NCBI GenBank assembly: GCA_946800325.1
Contig: OX326957.1
Coordinates: 13,153,591 to 13,217,590 of the forward strand
DNA length: 64,000 nucleotides
Source: Luzula sylvatica
Lineage: Eukaryota > Streptophyta > Magnoliopsida > Poales > Juncaceae
Reading direction: 5' to 3'
The number at the start of each line of letters is the position of its first letter. The stretch's first letter is position 1. The position numbers and the translations under genes are program-made. Below the pieces are notes generated by a model. That model was not told the DNA's origin and searched no databases. It saw only the letters and a program-made list of their open reading frames with translations. This document shows positions 1 through 11,416 of this stretch, one piece after another.

Positions 1-1275
1 AAATATAACAAAAATATTAAATTTAACATAAAATAATTCATGTCTATTTAGTCCACAAGTAACATTGCAGTATTGTAACATGACTTTTAAAGGATACTCA
101 TCCAACATAGAAATGCTTATTTTGTTTCTGACCAGTTAATAAATGTTAGTTTTAACTTATTTATAGAATTCATGAAAAAAAAAATTGCTGTCAAATATAT
201 AAAAAATCTTCTCAAATTTAGAATATTCTTATAAATATTTAAAAAAAACCTGGTTATGTATAACCCGATTATGTAATCGCGAGACACGTCCAAGGTATCT
301 TCCTCAATTCTTGATACCTCCGATCTTGCACAATTATAAAAATAGAAAAATATAGTCAAAATAATCGCTTCTAAACATTTCAGCATACAGGTTCGACACA
401 GACGTATTATTCCTTACGAGTTAACTTCACTTGGTCTTAGGGAAGGAATTCCGCATTTCCGAAATGTAGCGAAATGAACATAATTTGTGCCAAATTCTAA
501 AACAAAAACATTCTCCATCACGATTCTTGAATAAATCACTCAGACTCAACGAACAGCACAAAATCAATTATGAACTAGAGAGAAATCCAGAAATCCAAAC
601 CGACACCAATCAAGCCTTTTGGTCAGTCGAAAATTGAGTCGTTATTCGTGTTCCAATCAAGTCTGATTTGGTAGTTGATTTCCCAAAATATCTCCTATTC
701 TATGTGATCGAAATTAAAACCATAGTTAGTCATTCGTGATACGCGAATAATACGGTACGTAATACGTTCGTGTATAATTCAGATCAAACGTTTTTCAAAC
801 CGGTCAAAGAAAACGTAACACACTAATAATTCGGCAATTCGATTATTCGTTTATAGTTATGTTTATTTTACATAATATGGATACAATAATTCGGTATATA
901 ATACATACTTTTTTATCTATAAATAATTCAAAAATATAATTATTTTATTAAATAATATTTATTTTAGTTCAAAATCATAAATTTATATATTATTATTGAT
1001 ATTTTGATTGTCTTAATTATTTTTAGAAATTTAAGTTTTTATTTTATTTTTTGTATTGATATTTTATTAATAATTCGTGTATTATTCATGTTTTTTTAGA
1101 AAAATTATAAAATACGTGAATTATTAATCAGGTTGAGTATGGAAATGTCAATACGTATATTATTTTAATACGTAATTATTCGTTAATTATACGCGTATTA
1201 TTCGTGAACTGAACAACTATGGTTAAAACAGGTCAATTGGGTTTAGGATGAGATTTTGGCGGCTTTGTTAAAAAC
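1..1275 (+). pseudogene. Truncated copy P1 of the rhomboid gene 5' region
   Basis: This stretch aligns by eye with the copies at 11.67-13.53 kb and 39.1-39.7 kb and with the promoter, first coding exon and start of the second exon of the complete rhomboid gene at 42.3 kb. An internal deletion near position 270 joins promoter sequence directly to the end of exon 1 (around 270-300). Intron 1 and the start of exon 2 (near 385-430) follow, and then the sequence leaves the rhomboid gene and continues with a downstream tail (431-720, 1222-1275) shared with the 13.2-13.5 kb copy. No usable reading frame remains. The copy keeps intron sequence, so it arose by DNA-level duplication and not by retroposition. 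A hAT-type MITE interrupts it at 721-1221. Confidence 0.7.
721..1221. mobile_element. hAT-type MITE, 501 bp
   Basis: The ends are inverted: CATAGTTAGTCATTCGTGA at the left, and at the right the reverse complement begins CATAGTTGTTCAGTTCACGA. It is flanked by near-identical 8-bp direct repeats, ATTAAAAC (713-720) and GTTAAAAC (1222-1229), the target-site size of hAT elements. The paralogous copy near 13,464-13,480 reads straight through the site and gives the empty-site comparison. The interior is AT-rich with repeated ATAATACG-like and ATTATTCG-like words and no coding capacity, so the element is non-autonomous. Confidence 0.8.
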
Positions 1276-1760
1276 TAGCATCATCTTTGTTCCATTATTT
1301 TGAGTAATAAAAAAATATAAAATTTGAAAAAAAGAGAGAGTAAAAGCTTCAAACTGTTTAGAAATTTAATATTAATACTTTTAGAGTAATATGATATGTA
1401 ACCGTCCTACTATATAAAATAAAAGTTTTTGTTAACTAATATTTGATTGGTTTACTGGGCTTTAAATTAGGCTATCATTTTAGTACTAAAATCATATAAT
1501 CGATTTTTGGAATCGGTTGATAAAGAATCAACGCTAATTAATTTGGTTAAATACAAGCCGGTAGGGTATATTGCAGATCAACATCGATTAACTTAACATG
1601 GTGAATGTTGGAGTAAGTTTGATTTTGTTTTGTATTTAGGTGGATTAGTGAGAGAGATTTGAGATGAAATTGATTTAGGGTTGAAGAGAGCATAAAAAGG
1701 ACATAATTTTTCCTCAGTCTATCCAACATGAATTGTGGGTTGTGAGACTTGTCAATTGCT
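1276..1760. other. AT-rich spacer without recognisable gene
   Basis: No coding exon, RNA or clean transposon end is visible. The short open frame at 1547-1729 on the minus strand has no recognisable features. The spacer begins a 7.9-kb stretch that separates two parts of the repeat unit seen undivided in the 13-kb copy (breakpoints near 1275 and 9146). Confidence 0.4.
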
Positions 1761-1784
1761 CAGATAAAAGTAACCGTTGCGAAA

Positions 1785-3280
1785 AGGTAGTTGTCGTGCC
1801 GAAAAATGAACTGCTGCCAAAAATTAGTTCTGGTGCCTATTACGATAACCGCTGCTAAAAGATAGTTTTGGGTCAATAAATGTAATCGCTGCCAAAAGAT
1901 AGTTTTGGTGCCCTTATGATAACAGCTGCCGAAAGGTAGTTTTCGTGCAGAAAAATGAACGGCTGCCAAAAGTTAGTTTTGGTGCCCATTACGATAACCG
2001 CTGCCAAAGAAAGTTTTCGTGCTCATAAACGCAACCGCTGCCAAAGATTGTTTTCGTGTCGATAGAAGTAATCGCTGCCAAAAGATAGTTTTGGTGCCCA
2101 TTACGACAACCGGTGCCGAAAGGTGGTTTTCGTAAACAAAAATGAACCGCTGCCAAAAGGTAGTTTTGGTGCCCATTACGATAACCGCTGCCCAAAGAAA
2201 GTTTTCGTGCTCATAAACGCAACCGCTGCCAAAAGAAAGTTTTCGTGCTTATAAACGCAACCGCTGTCAAAAGAAAGTTTTCGTGCTAATAAACGCAACA
2301 GCTGCCAAAAGGAAGTTTTCGTGTCGAAATATTTAACCGCTGCCAAAAGAAAGTATTCGTGTCGCAATATTTAACCGCTGCCAAAATAAAGTTTTCGTGC
2401 CAATAAACCCAACAGCTGCCAAAAGAAAGTTTTCGTGCCAATAAACCCAACAGCTGCCAAAAGAAAGTTTTCGTGTCGAAATATTTAACAACTGCCAAAA
2501 GAAAGTTTTCGTGTCGCAATATTTAACCGCTGCCAAAAGAAAGTTTTGGTGCTAATAAACGCAACCGCTCCCAAAAAAAGTTTTCGTGCTCATAAACGCA
2601 GCCGCTGCCAAAAGAAAGTTTTGGTGCTAATAAACGCAACCGCTGCCAAAAGAAAGTTTTCGTGCTCATAAACGGAACCGCTGCCAAAAGAAAGTTTTCG
2701 TGCTCATAAACGCAACCGCTGCCAAAAGAAAGTTTTCGTGCACTTAAACGCAACCGCTGCCAAAAGAAAGTTTTCGTGCCTTTAAACGCAACCGCTGCCA
2801 AAATAAAGTTTTCGTGCTTATAAACGCCACCGCTGCCAAAAGAAAGTATTCGTGATTATAAACGCAACCGCTGCCAAAAGAGAGTTTTCGTGCTAATAAA
2901 CGCAACAGCTGCCAAAAGAAAGTTTTCGTGTCGAAATATTTAACCGCTGGCAAAATAAAGTTTTCGTGTCGCAATATTTAACCGCTGGCAAAATAAAGTT
3001 TTCGTGCTAATAAACGCAACAGCTGCCAAAAGAAAGTTTTCGTGTCGAAATATTTAACCGCTGCCAAAAGAAAGTTTTCGTGTCGCAATATTTAGCCGCT
3101 GCAAATAATAAAGTTTTCGTGATAATAAACGCAACCGCGGGCAAAAGAATGTTTTCGTGCTCATATACGCAACCGCTGCCAAAAGAAAGTTTTCGTGCTT
3201 ACGAACACAACCGCTTTCAAAGGAAAGTTTTCGTGGTTATAAACGCAACCGCTGCCAAAAGAAAGTTGTTGTGCTCGTAG
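1785..3280. repeat. 38-bp minisatellite array, about 39 copies
   Basis: The unit is a degenerate tandem repeat of about 38 bp built round AACCGCTGCCAAAAG and AAAGTTTTCGTG; successive CGCTGCC blocks at 2641 and 2679 give the period. Units near the left end are the most diverged (GGTAGTTTTGGTGCC variants) and those at 2200-3250 the most alike. Two main variants differ in the last third of the unit (TCATAAACGC-like and TCGAAATATT-like) and are interspersed. Because 38 is not a multiple of 3, open frames run through all three minus-strand phases; these are by-products of the repeat and not genes. There are no unique spacers, so this is not a CRISPR array. Confidence 0.9.
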
Positions 3281-3289
3281 AAGTCTCCT

Positions 3290-4450
3290 CTTACCACTGT
3301 CCAGCCCTAAATCGTCTCGCGACGGCGACGCTAAGCGTTTACCTTTCCAGTTTTCACGTCTCGACCGCATGCCTCACCTCACTCATCACGCCCCACAGTC
3401 ACCTCACCTCACCTCATGCCTCAACCCTAATCTACGGCAGAAGAAAAGTGCCACCACCATCGAGAGGCTTGCAGATGAGGAATTTTTCATGAAAATTGGG
3501 CGCCATTCAATTCCCGCCACTCAAAAATCTGCCAAATATTTGACTTACCGCCATGTCTCCTCTATGATTGCATTGGTGCTGGATTTGCTTCCCTCTCGCA
3601 TAACTGATTAGTATAATTTCTGTTTCACTCGTTTGGTTAGTAATTTTTGTTCCTTTTTTTGGTTTTTTCTCATCCTAGGTAATATTACCATTTCAGTGCA
3701 CAGTTTATAGTCTCTAATTTGCACAGTTTGTAATCTCTGATTTTGCGTTTTTGTGATTCTGCTGTTTCTGCACAGTACACAATGTTATTGTTAGGTGTTT
3801 AGCTAAAACACTCTTTGTTAGTATGATATTTTTCCTTTAAAATTGTAATTATTCGTGTCATATCACCCAATTTTGTGTCTATATCCGTGTCTCGTCCAAC
3901 TAGAGATGAATTCCCGATTTGTTTTTGCTGCGTTTATAGGGCGTTTTTTAACTGAGTATTTACACTGTAATTTATATATAAATAATGTTATTTTGTAAAA
4001 AAAAGGGAGAATTAGTTTGGTAGAAATAAGTAAATGGAAACGGTATACTATTCTTTTGCAGGAATGGATTATGATGACTTCGACCTTTTCGGCGATGAGA
4101 TGTCAAGGTCTCAATAAGTAATGATAGGTCAATTTTGCAGAATGACCCGCAATATTTTATTCATTTTTTTCTCTTTTGCAGGAATACCGCTATTCTTCAT
4201 ATTTTTTTTAATTTCAAAAGTACTCTTTCAACTGTTCGCTCAAGCCATAAGCCGGTCTCCACGCGTTCTCTGTTTATTTTGTTAAATTATGATTTTTCCT
4301 TTGGATTTATTCGGATCATGACTAAGCAAAACAGCTATATATTATGAGTTTGCAGAAGGAAGCAGGAATGATATTTTGGATCGCTCGCGATTCGTGCCGA
4401 AGAAACCGTTTTCTTCGAAAACAAGTATGCGGTTCGTGCTACTAATTTAT
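3290..4450 (+). other. Possible 5' fragment of an unidentified gene
   Basis: Right after the minisatellite the base composition becomes GC-richer. An open frame at 3369-3611 is followed by a T-rich, intron-like stretch. An acceptor-like TTTTGCAG near 4060 precedes a short acidic frame starting MDYDDFDLFGDEM (4066-4116), which soon stops. Another exon-like piece near 4365-4435 reads DRSRFVPKKPFSSKT. This looks like the first exons of a captured or decayed gene. I do not recognise the family and could not assemble a continuous model. Confidence 0.3.
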
Positions 4451-6130
4451 GTATTGTTTTATGCATGATATCGTACATTGATGAGGAAAAACATACGAGG
4501 AAAAAACATACATTATTAACGGTTGTTTACCATTAAAAAAACATACAAAATATGATCTCCTTCGATTGGAAAAAATGAACAAAGTCGCAATTTATCTATT
4601 TGATATTATTGCATTCATTTCAAATTGTTAAAACTACATGTACTGTTTGTTTTTTACTTGCCACTGAAACAAATGCACAAACGAATACAAAAGGTACTGT
4701 ATATTTCGTGTTCTCTCTTAAAAACATCAAAACTTACAAAGACGAAAAAAATATGTGATATGTTCCAAACACAAAAAATTGCTTGATTATTAAATATATT
4801 CCATATCAGGATCGATATATTATTTTCATGACAAACATATACATACTTTCTTTTAATTATGTGCATGAATCCTTCAAATATTCATTTTACTTAGTCTCAA
4901 TAGCAAATACTAAATAGACATTGATCGATATATTGTTTTGAATTTTTTAATACGTAATTTAAAATGTAAATTTAAGTGTTAGTAGTATACATTCAAGTGT
5001 CTAAAATAGACATTTCAAATTTTAACGTATACAAGATTGATTGATTAATAATTATATTACATATTAATGAACGTATAATTTTCAGTGCCGATATAACATT
5101 TCCAAAATTATAAAAAAAATATTAAATATTTCATACTTTAGGGGTTCGTCAATCGTCATTGTTAAAGATTTTATTTTATACTTTTGAATTTTTGTTAAAT
5201 GGTGTTTTATTAAATTTGTAATCGTGATACAAAATGCTTGCGTCTTATAAGATTATATAAGCAACAAAATATTATTATTTTACAATTAAAAATAAATTGA
5301 ATAATAGAAATTAAATAATACTTATTATTAAAATAAAATAAAATCAATTTCAAATGAACTATTACAAAATAATTCAATTAAACTCCAATAAATAAGGGTT
5401 TACACGTGTAGACAATGTTCATCGAAATAGTATACTTACATACAAGAATAGGTGTTCCATGTCGAAAATATTTCAAGTAGTATAACTAGTATCGGCATAA
5501 GTCCAGACTGCATTTTCACATTATGCTGTCAAATGTAAATGACAGAATTATTTCATGCATTCAACATCATATGCAAATGCTTCGAAATGTCAGTATTGTT
5601 GTAATGACCCATTCAACGTATTTTACCTTTTTTAGTTACTGAGATTATGGCCTACTGAATTATGAATTGTGAACATTAATTAAATTAATAATTACTTTTA
5701 GGTCGATATATAAGTGATTTTCTAAGATTCTTTATGATATATTCAAAATTGTCTATGGTTGGTGAATATAACATTTTATGTGAGGATATACTATTTTTTT
5801 TTTAAGGATTTTCAACTTTTTACATAAGTTGTCATTCAAAAGAAATGTTGTGCAAAAAAATATTAATTTTGTTTTGGAAGATCAACAAGATATGTTCAAA
5901 TTATAAAATTATGTTTATGTATAATATAAAAGAGTACACGGCATTGAAAAAATATTTAATAAGATTACAAGTCATATTTTAAGATTTTGTAAGGACACAC
6001 ATAAATTTGTCTTTATAAAATAACATATTAATAATAACATTATATTCTATGTTTGATTATAAATTATGTCTCTAACGTCCTTTCATCAGTATTTTGTTGA
6101 CGTGACACAAGCTCTTACTTTTTTGATAAA
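4450..6130. other. AT-rich intergenic stretch, nothing recognised
   Basis: Very AT-rich sequence with only short open frames lacking features. No RNA gene or transposon terminus could be supported. Confidence 0.5.
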
Positions 6131-7480
6131 CCATTCAGAAAATTATAAATCTCTAACATGGACGAGAAATAGCCACTCCATACAATCAAAAGCTTTGATT
6201 AGATCGACTTTTAAGGCAAAAGACTGAGCTCTGTACTGACTGTATGAATCACTTCTGTGTTGAGAATGATATTATCATGGATTAAGCGGCCTTTCGCAAA
6301 ATCGGATTGATTTATGGAAATGAGTCTTGGGAGGATTGATTTGATTCTGTTAGATAAGATTTTTGCAAATACTTTATACACACAATTGCATATGCTTATA
6401 GGACGATAATCAGAAATCTTGATTGGGTTGTCGATTTTTGGGATGAGGCTAATTATAGTATCGCCGATACCAGTTGGAAGCCTGCCAGTATCAAAAAAGG
6501 TCATGGCTAATTCTATCATTGTTGCACCCTTGGGCGACCAAATTTTGTGGAACAAATTTGCTGTTAGCCCATCAGGACCAGGAGCTTTTTCTGGTCCAAT
6601 CGAGAGAGCTGCACTTGATATCTCATTTGGAGTTGGTAGAGATTGTATTGTAATTGGATTGAAAGATCATTTGTTTCGGACCGAATGCTTGATATGAGAT
6701 TGGTCCTTCTACGATTCCTTAGCCCATCTTAATTGAGCTCTTTGATGCCAATAGGCATGCACATAAAATAAGCATTCATTATATGATTGTTGGATACAGT
6801 TAGTTAATTTGAGAAGAATAAATGGGGATGTTGTGAATAAGTTTAGTTTGTGATATTATTTGGGTTAAAGTCATTAACATGAGCCCACTCTTTTATAGCC
6901 TTTTTAAGATATGAAATCCGGTCATTCCAATTTAGACTGTGTGTTACTATTCCAAACTGAGATGCACATATTTGAGAAGGATTTGGTGTTGAGCCACCAA
7001 TTTTCTAACCGAAACTGTTTTGGTCGCTTAGGACGTGGCACAATATTAGTTCGCACAAGGATCGGATGATGGTCGCTATTGAATTATACTAGATATATTT
7101 GGAGCATCTACGAAATTCATTGACTTCTTTATATAAAAGAATGAAGTATGACAGAAAAGAGTTCCTATCCATTTTGCAAATATTACAAACGTGATTTCAA
7201 AAATTATTTGCTACATCATAAAAAGCTATGATATAAAAAATTCTTAAAAATCAAAGAAAAAAAACGAGCCAATACGAAAAAGATGAATTTGCAATGAGAA
7301 GGATTTTGGTAAAAATGTTTGTTATTGATAAAACCTTGCATCGGATATGAGATTGGTGTACCAACAGATTTTGCCAGTGTGTAGAAACCTTGCGGGTTAA
7401 TAGTATTTGAATTGATGCCATGAAATTGTACCCAAAGTGCTACGCAATTCATGGCTTGATCAGAAAGTTTGTCGGAAGAA
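6130..7480 (-). pseudogene. LINE (non-LTR retrotransposon) remnant
   Basis: Read on the minus strand, three pieces of a plant L1-type LINE occur in the right order with parts missing between them. Near 7450-7310 there is a DUF4283-like ORF1 segment (ALWVQFHGINSN). Near 7130-6950 is the end of an endonuclease domain (SDHHPILV then FRLENWW). At 6700-6211 is the start of reverse transcriptase, with PEKAPGPDGLTANLFHKIW, then SLIPKIDNPIKISDYRPIS, then DFAKGRLIHDNIIL. The palm and catalytic YADD part is absent and frames are broken. This is a dead fragment. Confidence 0.8.
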
Positions 7481-7696
7481 GTAACTTGTTTAGTGACAAT
7501 CAGGACTCTGCTAGGTAAAGATTTTTGGAGACGGATTCAAAAGATGTATTAGGATGTGTATTCATAGAAAATTCCATCCATGATGGTTTTGTTGGTTATA
7601 ACTTTGAGAAGCATACGGAGATTTCAGTTTCGTGTTTTTGATTCTTGACTCTTGAGGGGTTAGGAAAACCATTGGACTCCTCATTTTCCGAGCAGT

Positions 7697-7859
7697 GGTG
7701 TTATACACCACGCACTATTTACCCGCTATCAACCACGCATGCCATATATACTTTATACACTACCATATATGCATTATATTGACCGGTCAATTTCATCTGA
7801 GTTTCCAAAACTATTAACTGCGGGTCTTGTGCGGGTAGATTAGTGCGTGGTGTTTAACA
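7697..7859. mobile_element. Small MITE with about 27-bp inverted ends
   Basis: The left end TGTTATACACCACGCACT, continuing to ACCCGC, matches the inverse of the right end, which reads TGTTAAACACCACGCACT and then also reaches ACCCGC. The element is about 163 bp. A target duplication is not clear, so the superfamily is unassigned. Confidence 0.6.
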
Positions 7860-8284
7860 TTTTTGTTTTCCGAGGAGGGTAAATTTGTGAATTTTCTACG
7901 AAGCTCTTCATCTGCATTATTCATTTCTTCATATGAATTTGAGGTGTGGTTGAAGTTCATAGTTGGATTTGAGGGGTGGTTGGAATTCATGGTTGGTTGA
8001 GAATGGTGTGGACCGAGAATGGAGATATATATGATTGCATGGTTGAGCAGGTGTAATCCGAGTCGTGATATTCATATTTTTGTGATATTCATTAATTTAT
8101 TTTATGATATTATATCAAATTACACATTTAATAATTTTCATATTAATTTTATGATATTTTTCTATAAACATAACAAATAACAATTAATAAGTGAATACAC
8201 AATCTTTTATCTAATACAAACAATTATATTAAAAATGCGCAGCGAAACGCGGACAAATTTCGTAGTATTTAAAAATTACCAAAC
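7860..8284. other. AT-rich spacer
   Basis: No gene seen. The first part, to about 8000, may be more of the LINE 5' region but is too decayed to place. Confidence 0.3.
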
Positions 8285-8345
8285 CGGATTCGAACTCCGG
8301 ATCTCCTGGATGCAAACCGAGTGAGCTACCAACTGGGCTAAATGA
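8285..8345 (-). repeat. tRNA-derived SINE-like head
   Basis: On the minus strand the sequence has a tRNA-like A box (TAGCCCAGTTGGTAGCTCA) and B box (GAGTTCGAATCCGG) at normal tRNA spacing, with TGC in the anticodon-loop position. There is no matching acceptor stem or CCA-proximal pairing, and AT-rich sequence follows. It is therefore better read as the head of a tRNA-derived SINE or a tRNA pseudogene than as a working tRNA-Ala. Confidence 0.5.
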
Positions 8346-8560
8346 ATTTTGTGACATATTTTCGATTTTTTCTATATCAGAGTGTTAAAACTCATTCATT
8401 CAAAATATGTGAGATGCAGGAATCGAAAACAGGTTAAACAAATTGCGCTAGCTCCCGTTTGTGATATTATTCATTGTTTCATGTATTTATTGAATTGCGC
8501 CACGTGTCGGCACAGGATTCTTCATTGAACATTAAAAGAAGTAAAAGAAATATATATATA

Positions 8561-8818
8561 GGGGGCTTCTATCATACACCCATTTCCTTATCATACACTC
8601 ATTTTCAAGGATATTTGGAGTAATTATCCATTTATAAATATTTAAGGTAAGATATCAAATATATTTATCAATTAATGTTTAACTAAATTGGAATTTTTTG
8701 TTGTTCATTTAAACCAAAATTTCTATAAAAGATAAATTTTATGATACACCCTTTTACAAATATAATTAATTGCTAAAATACCCAAAATACCCTTGTAAAA
8801 GGGTGTATGATAGAACTC

Positions 8819-8821
<3 letters not shown>
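8561..8821 (+). mobile_element. 261-bp MITE, left member of an inverted pair
   Basis: It starts GGGGGCTTCTATCATACACC and ends with the inverse, GGTGTATGATAGAACTCCCC, and is flanked by TA-rich sequence consistent with a TA target. The internal motif GATACACCCTTTTACA recurs in inverted form near the end. It has no coding capacity. The same element, reversed, lies at 8872-9132 with exactly the same length. Confidence 0.75.

Positions 8822-8871
<50 letters not shown>
8822..8871. repeat. (TA)n microsatellite between two inverted MITEs
   Basis: About 25 uninterrupted TA units form the loop of a hairpin whose arms are the two 261-bp MITEs. Confidence 0.9.
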
Positions 8872-8874
<3 letters not shown>

Positions 8875-9132
8875 GAGTTCTATCATACACCCTTTTACGA
8901 GGGTATTTTGGGCATTTTAACAATTAATTATATTTGTAAAAGGGTGTATCATAAAATTTATCTTTTATAGAAATTTTTGTTTAAATGAACAACAAAAAAT
9001 GTCAATTTAGTTAAACATTAAGTGATAAATATATTTGATATCTTACCTTAAATATTCATAAATGGATAATTACATCAAATATCCTTGAAAATGGGTGTAT
9101 GATAAGGAAATGGGTGTATGATAGAAGCCCCC
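8872..9132 (-). mobile_element. 261-bp MITE, right member of an inverted pair
   Basis: This is a near-perfect reverse complement of 8561-8821, with few substitutions and equal length. It begins GGGGAGTTCTATCATACACC and ends at GGCTTCTATC read inverted. The high similarity of the arms implies a recent event or gene conversion. Confidence 0.75.
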
Positions 9133-9145
9133 ATATATATATATA

Positions 9146-9395
9146 TGAGAACATGCAAAAATCATGATGGCTCATCTACTATACATTTTATCACGCAAAA
9201 CATATGTAAATGATCATGCCATTATTATCCACAATTAAATAATATATAGGCATATAGCAGATACATAGTGCAAGCACTTCAAAATTCAAATGCTAATTTC
9301 TGGTATTCGTGTAACTTTCTTGAAATATTTTTAATGATGATATATCAGAGAAATTCAAAAGTTAGTCACGAAATTTGAAATTTTGGGTTTGCCGA
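9146..9395 (+). repeat. Displaced tail of the rhomboid-fragment repeat unit
   Basis: Matches 13,528-13,775 and, more weakly, 39,640-39,720 and 40,585-40,690; shared words are ATGAGAACATGCAAAAATCA and CATTTTATCACGCAAAACAT. In the 13-kb copy this sequence follows directly on the part that here ends at 1275, so it is the right-hand remainder of copy P1 after large insertions. Confidence 0.65.
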
Positions 9396-11200
9396 TAAAT
9401 GTAATGTGGGAGTTTTTGTCATAGACTCATTTTGCAAAAAAAAAAGCATTTGCATATTCAAACATTTAGCAAAAAATAATAGTTGTATGTCTCTATTCAA
9501 TCTATAATTGGCCTCTTCATTAATTATGTCTTTCAATGTTATTTATTGATGATCCGAACAATATACTAATGATCATTGGATGATGTTTTGGATGATAATT
9601 GTGATATTTTTTTAAATTTTATTGTTGATCGTGTGTATATCATGTTAAGAAATTATCACCAAAATGTTATGGTTGATCATGAAGGTTGATTAGGATTCCT
9701 GCCAATACTTAGGAAAATGCTCGGCCTATCCCGGCAGGAAAAATGAAGCATTGATGAACAGGAAGAAGTCAATCAGGATCAAACAGTATTGTGAAGTAGG
9801 CAAATTCCCCAGGAAAAGTGTGATATTCCTTTTTTGGACGGTACTATAAGAAAGAACATATGTTTTTGTTCTCTCATTAAATACGCTTTCTTCAGCTCCT
9901 ACTCTCCCCTCTCCCAGTCCGTGTTCGAAGATTCAGAAAGACACTTGATTTGTTTTGAACAAAATTAAATGTTTTCTGATTCTTTTTATTTTATTTTTAG
10001 AATTCATAATTTTTATTTTTAAATGACAGTGAAATTTACATAATAAATGTGAGATTTATTTCAAAAATTTACAAATAAAATGTTATCGTCATTAAGTCTT
10101 AGTCTAACTCGAAATTATCATGAACATCTAAATGTTACCGTAACATTCAAATAAATCGAAGGCGAAGTGCGTAGCCAACCAAGGCAAAGTCCTCCAAATT
10201 AATTTAATCGATATTTGATGTTATCCTTTGTAAGGGAATTGCTAACGTAACCAATATTTGTAAAAAACTAACCTATCTTTTTTAATACTATACATTGAGC
10301 TCGGCACATCGCCAACCTCTTTTAAAAAAAATATATTCAAATAAACATCTAAATAACAGTAAAATGTTAAACAATGTCTTTTTATTAAGAATAAAAATAT
10401 GTTCTCCCCAATCGATAAATTTTTCAGAAGAGCACTAATGTCACTTGCGGTGCCAGTATCGGTACCCTTCTTTTGGCACTGTAGTACCCGATTTTTTCAC
10501 TTGGGTAAGTAGCTAATTACCGCGTAATGTGATGAACACCTCGTACGAGTTCAATGTGTTTTGCTTCAACGCAAGGCCTTGCATGCCGATACTCAATTCA
10601 GAAGAGCACTAAATTGCCGATACTCAGAATGAGGTCTCTCTGATTTCAAGTATGAACCGTAGATTATTCAAAAGCAAATATGTTAGAAGAAAAGCAAAAG
10701 CAAATATACCCAATCAAAATGTGAAATATAATGAACACCCCTAAAAATTATGAAAAATATAATTAATAGTAATACCTCGTCTTCTAATTTTTTCAGAAAA
10801 TTCAGATATACTCTTTGAAAATGTGAAATACCTATAAAACCTCAAAATTTCACACATACCCCTCCAAAATATGAAATATCACGAACACCCTACAAAATGT
10901 GAAAAGTATCCATAATGATCCTTTCCTAGTTTTTTTTCACAAATGTGGCAGTTATTTCAAAATTTAATCAATACACGTGGATATAGACAATACTAGAAGA
11001 TGGAAACCAACAAGCATACATAGTAGGATTGCAATAATACAAAATTTATGATGCATTAATAAGTACCGGTTCTACAGGTGCCTATGAAGAATCGTCGAGG
11101 TCGCGTTCTATCCTGCAAAATGTCATTAAAAAGTACCTCGCAATTCCCCTAAATAGCTTCACGATGAAGAATGAAACCCAAATCATGAAATTCAACCTCA
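9396..11200. other. AT-rich intergenic stretch, nothing recognised
   Basis: No gene is supported. The part around 9,690-9,960 is less AT-rich and could be an old LTR or other transposon piece. Around 10,720-10,930 a short motif, AAATGTGAAATA or AAATATGAAATA followed by GAACACCC, is repeated. Confidence 0.3.
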
Positions 11201-11212
11201 ATTTCAGCAATT

Positions 11213-11416
11213 CTAGCTAATTAAAACAAAAAAAGCAAATAAATTCAGTAAAATTGTAGTGAGTAAGTACAAAACAAAAGATCGAGGACTTACGTTAAAA
11301 GAACCACGTAACCAAGAGGCGAACCGATGATAGGTAGAGCCGTTCACCAGCACAGAAAGAAGGCGAAGGATCCGTCTACGGCGAGATCTGCTGCTCGTAA
11401 TCTCCATACTTGTCAT
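11213..11416 (-). CDS. Small hypothetical ORF, possibly a gene 5' fragment
   Basis: A 67-codon minus-strand frame with an arginine-rich start (SSRSRRRRILRLL) and a hydrophobic C-terminus. The frame meets a donor-like GTAAGT after the codons for LRGSFN (near 11,293), so the true exon may be shorter, with the hydrophobic end being intron. No family is recognised. It could be the first exon of a decayed gene. Confidence 0.2.
   Translation of the reverse strand: MTSMEITSSRSRRRRILRLLSVLVNGSTYHRFASWLRGSFNVSPRSFVLYLLTTILLNLFAFFVLIS

Noticed and set aside
1760..2974. Series of minus-strand proteins with FWQRL and ARKLSFGSG repeats
   Set aside because: They are translations of the 38-bp minisatellite, open in all three frames because the unit contains few stops. 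No start context, introns or family match.
1785..3280. Regular direct repeats resembling a CRISPR array
   Set aside because: Units are contiguous with no unique spacers, no cas genes are present, and the genome is plant nuclear DNA.
6419..6697. 92-codon plus-strand frame
   Set aside because: Antisense of the LINE reverse transcriptase fragment on the minus strand.
8285..8345. Functional tRNA-Ala gene
   Set aside because: No acceptor stem pairing could be made; kept only as a SINE-like head.
8723..8970. Two mirror ORFs with runs of Tyr-Ile
   Set aside because: They cross the (TA)n tract between inverted MITEs and are symmetrical because the DNA is palindromic.
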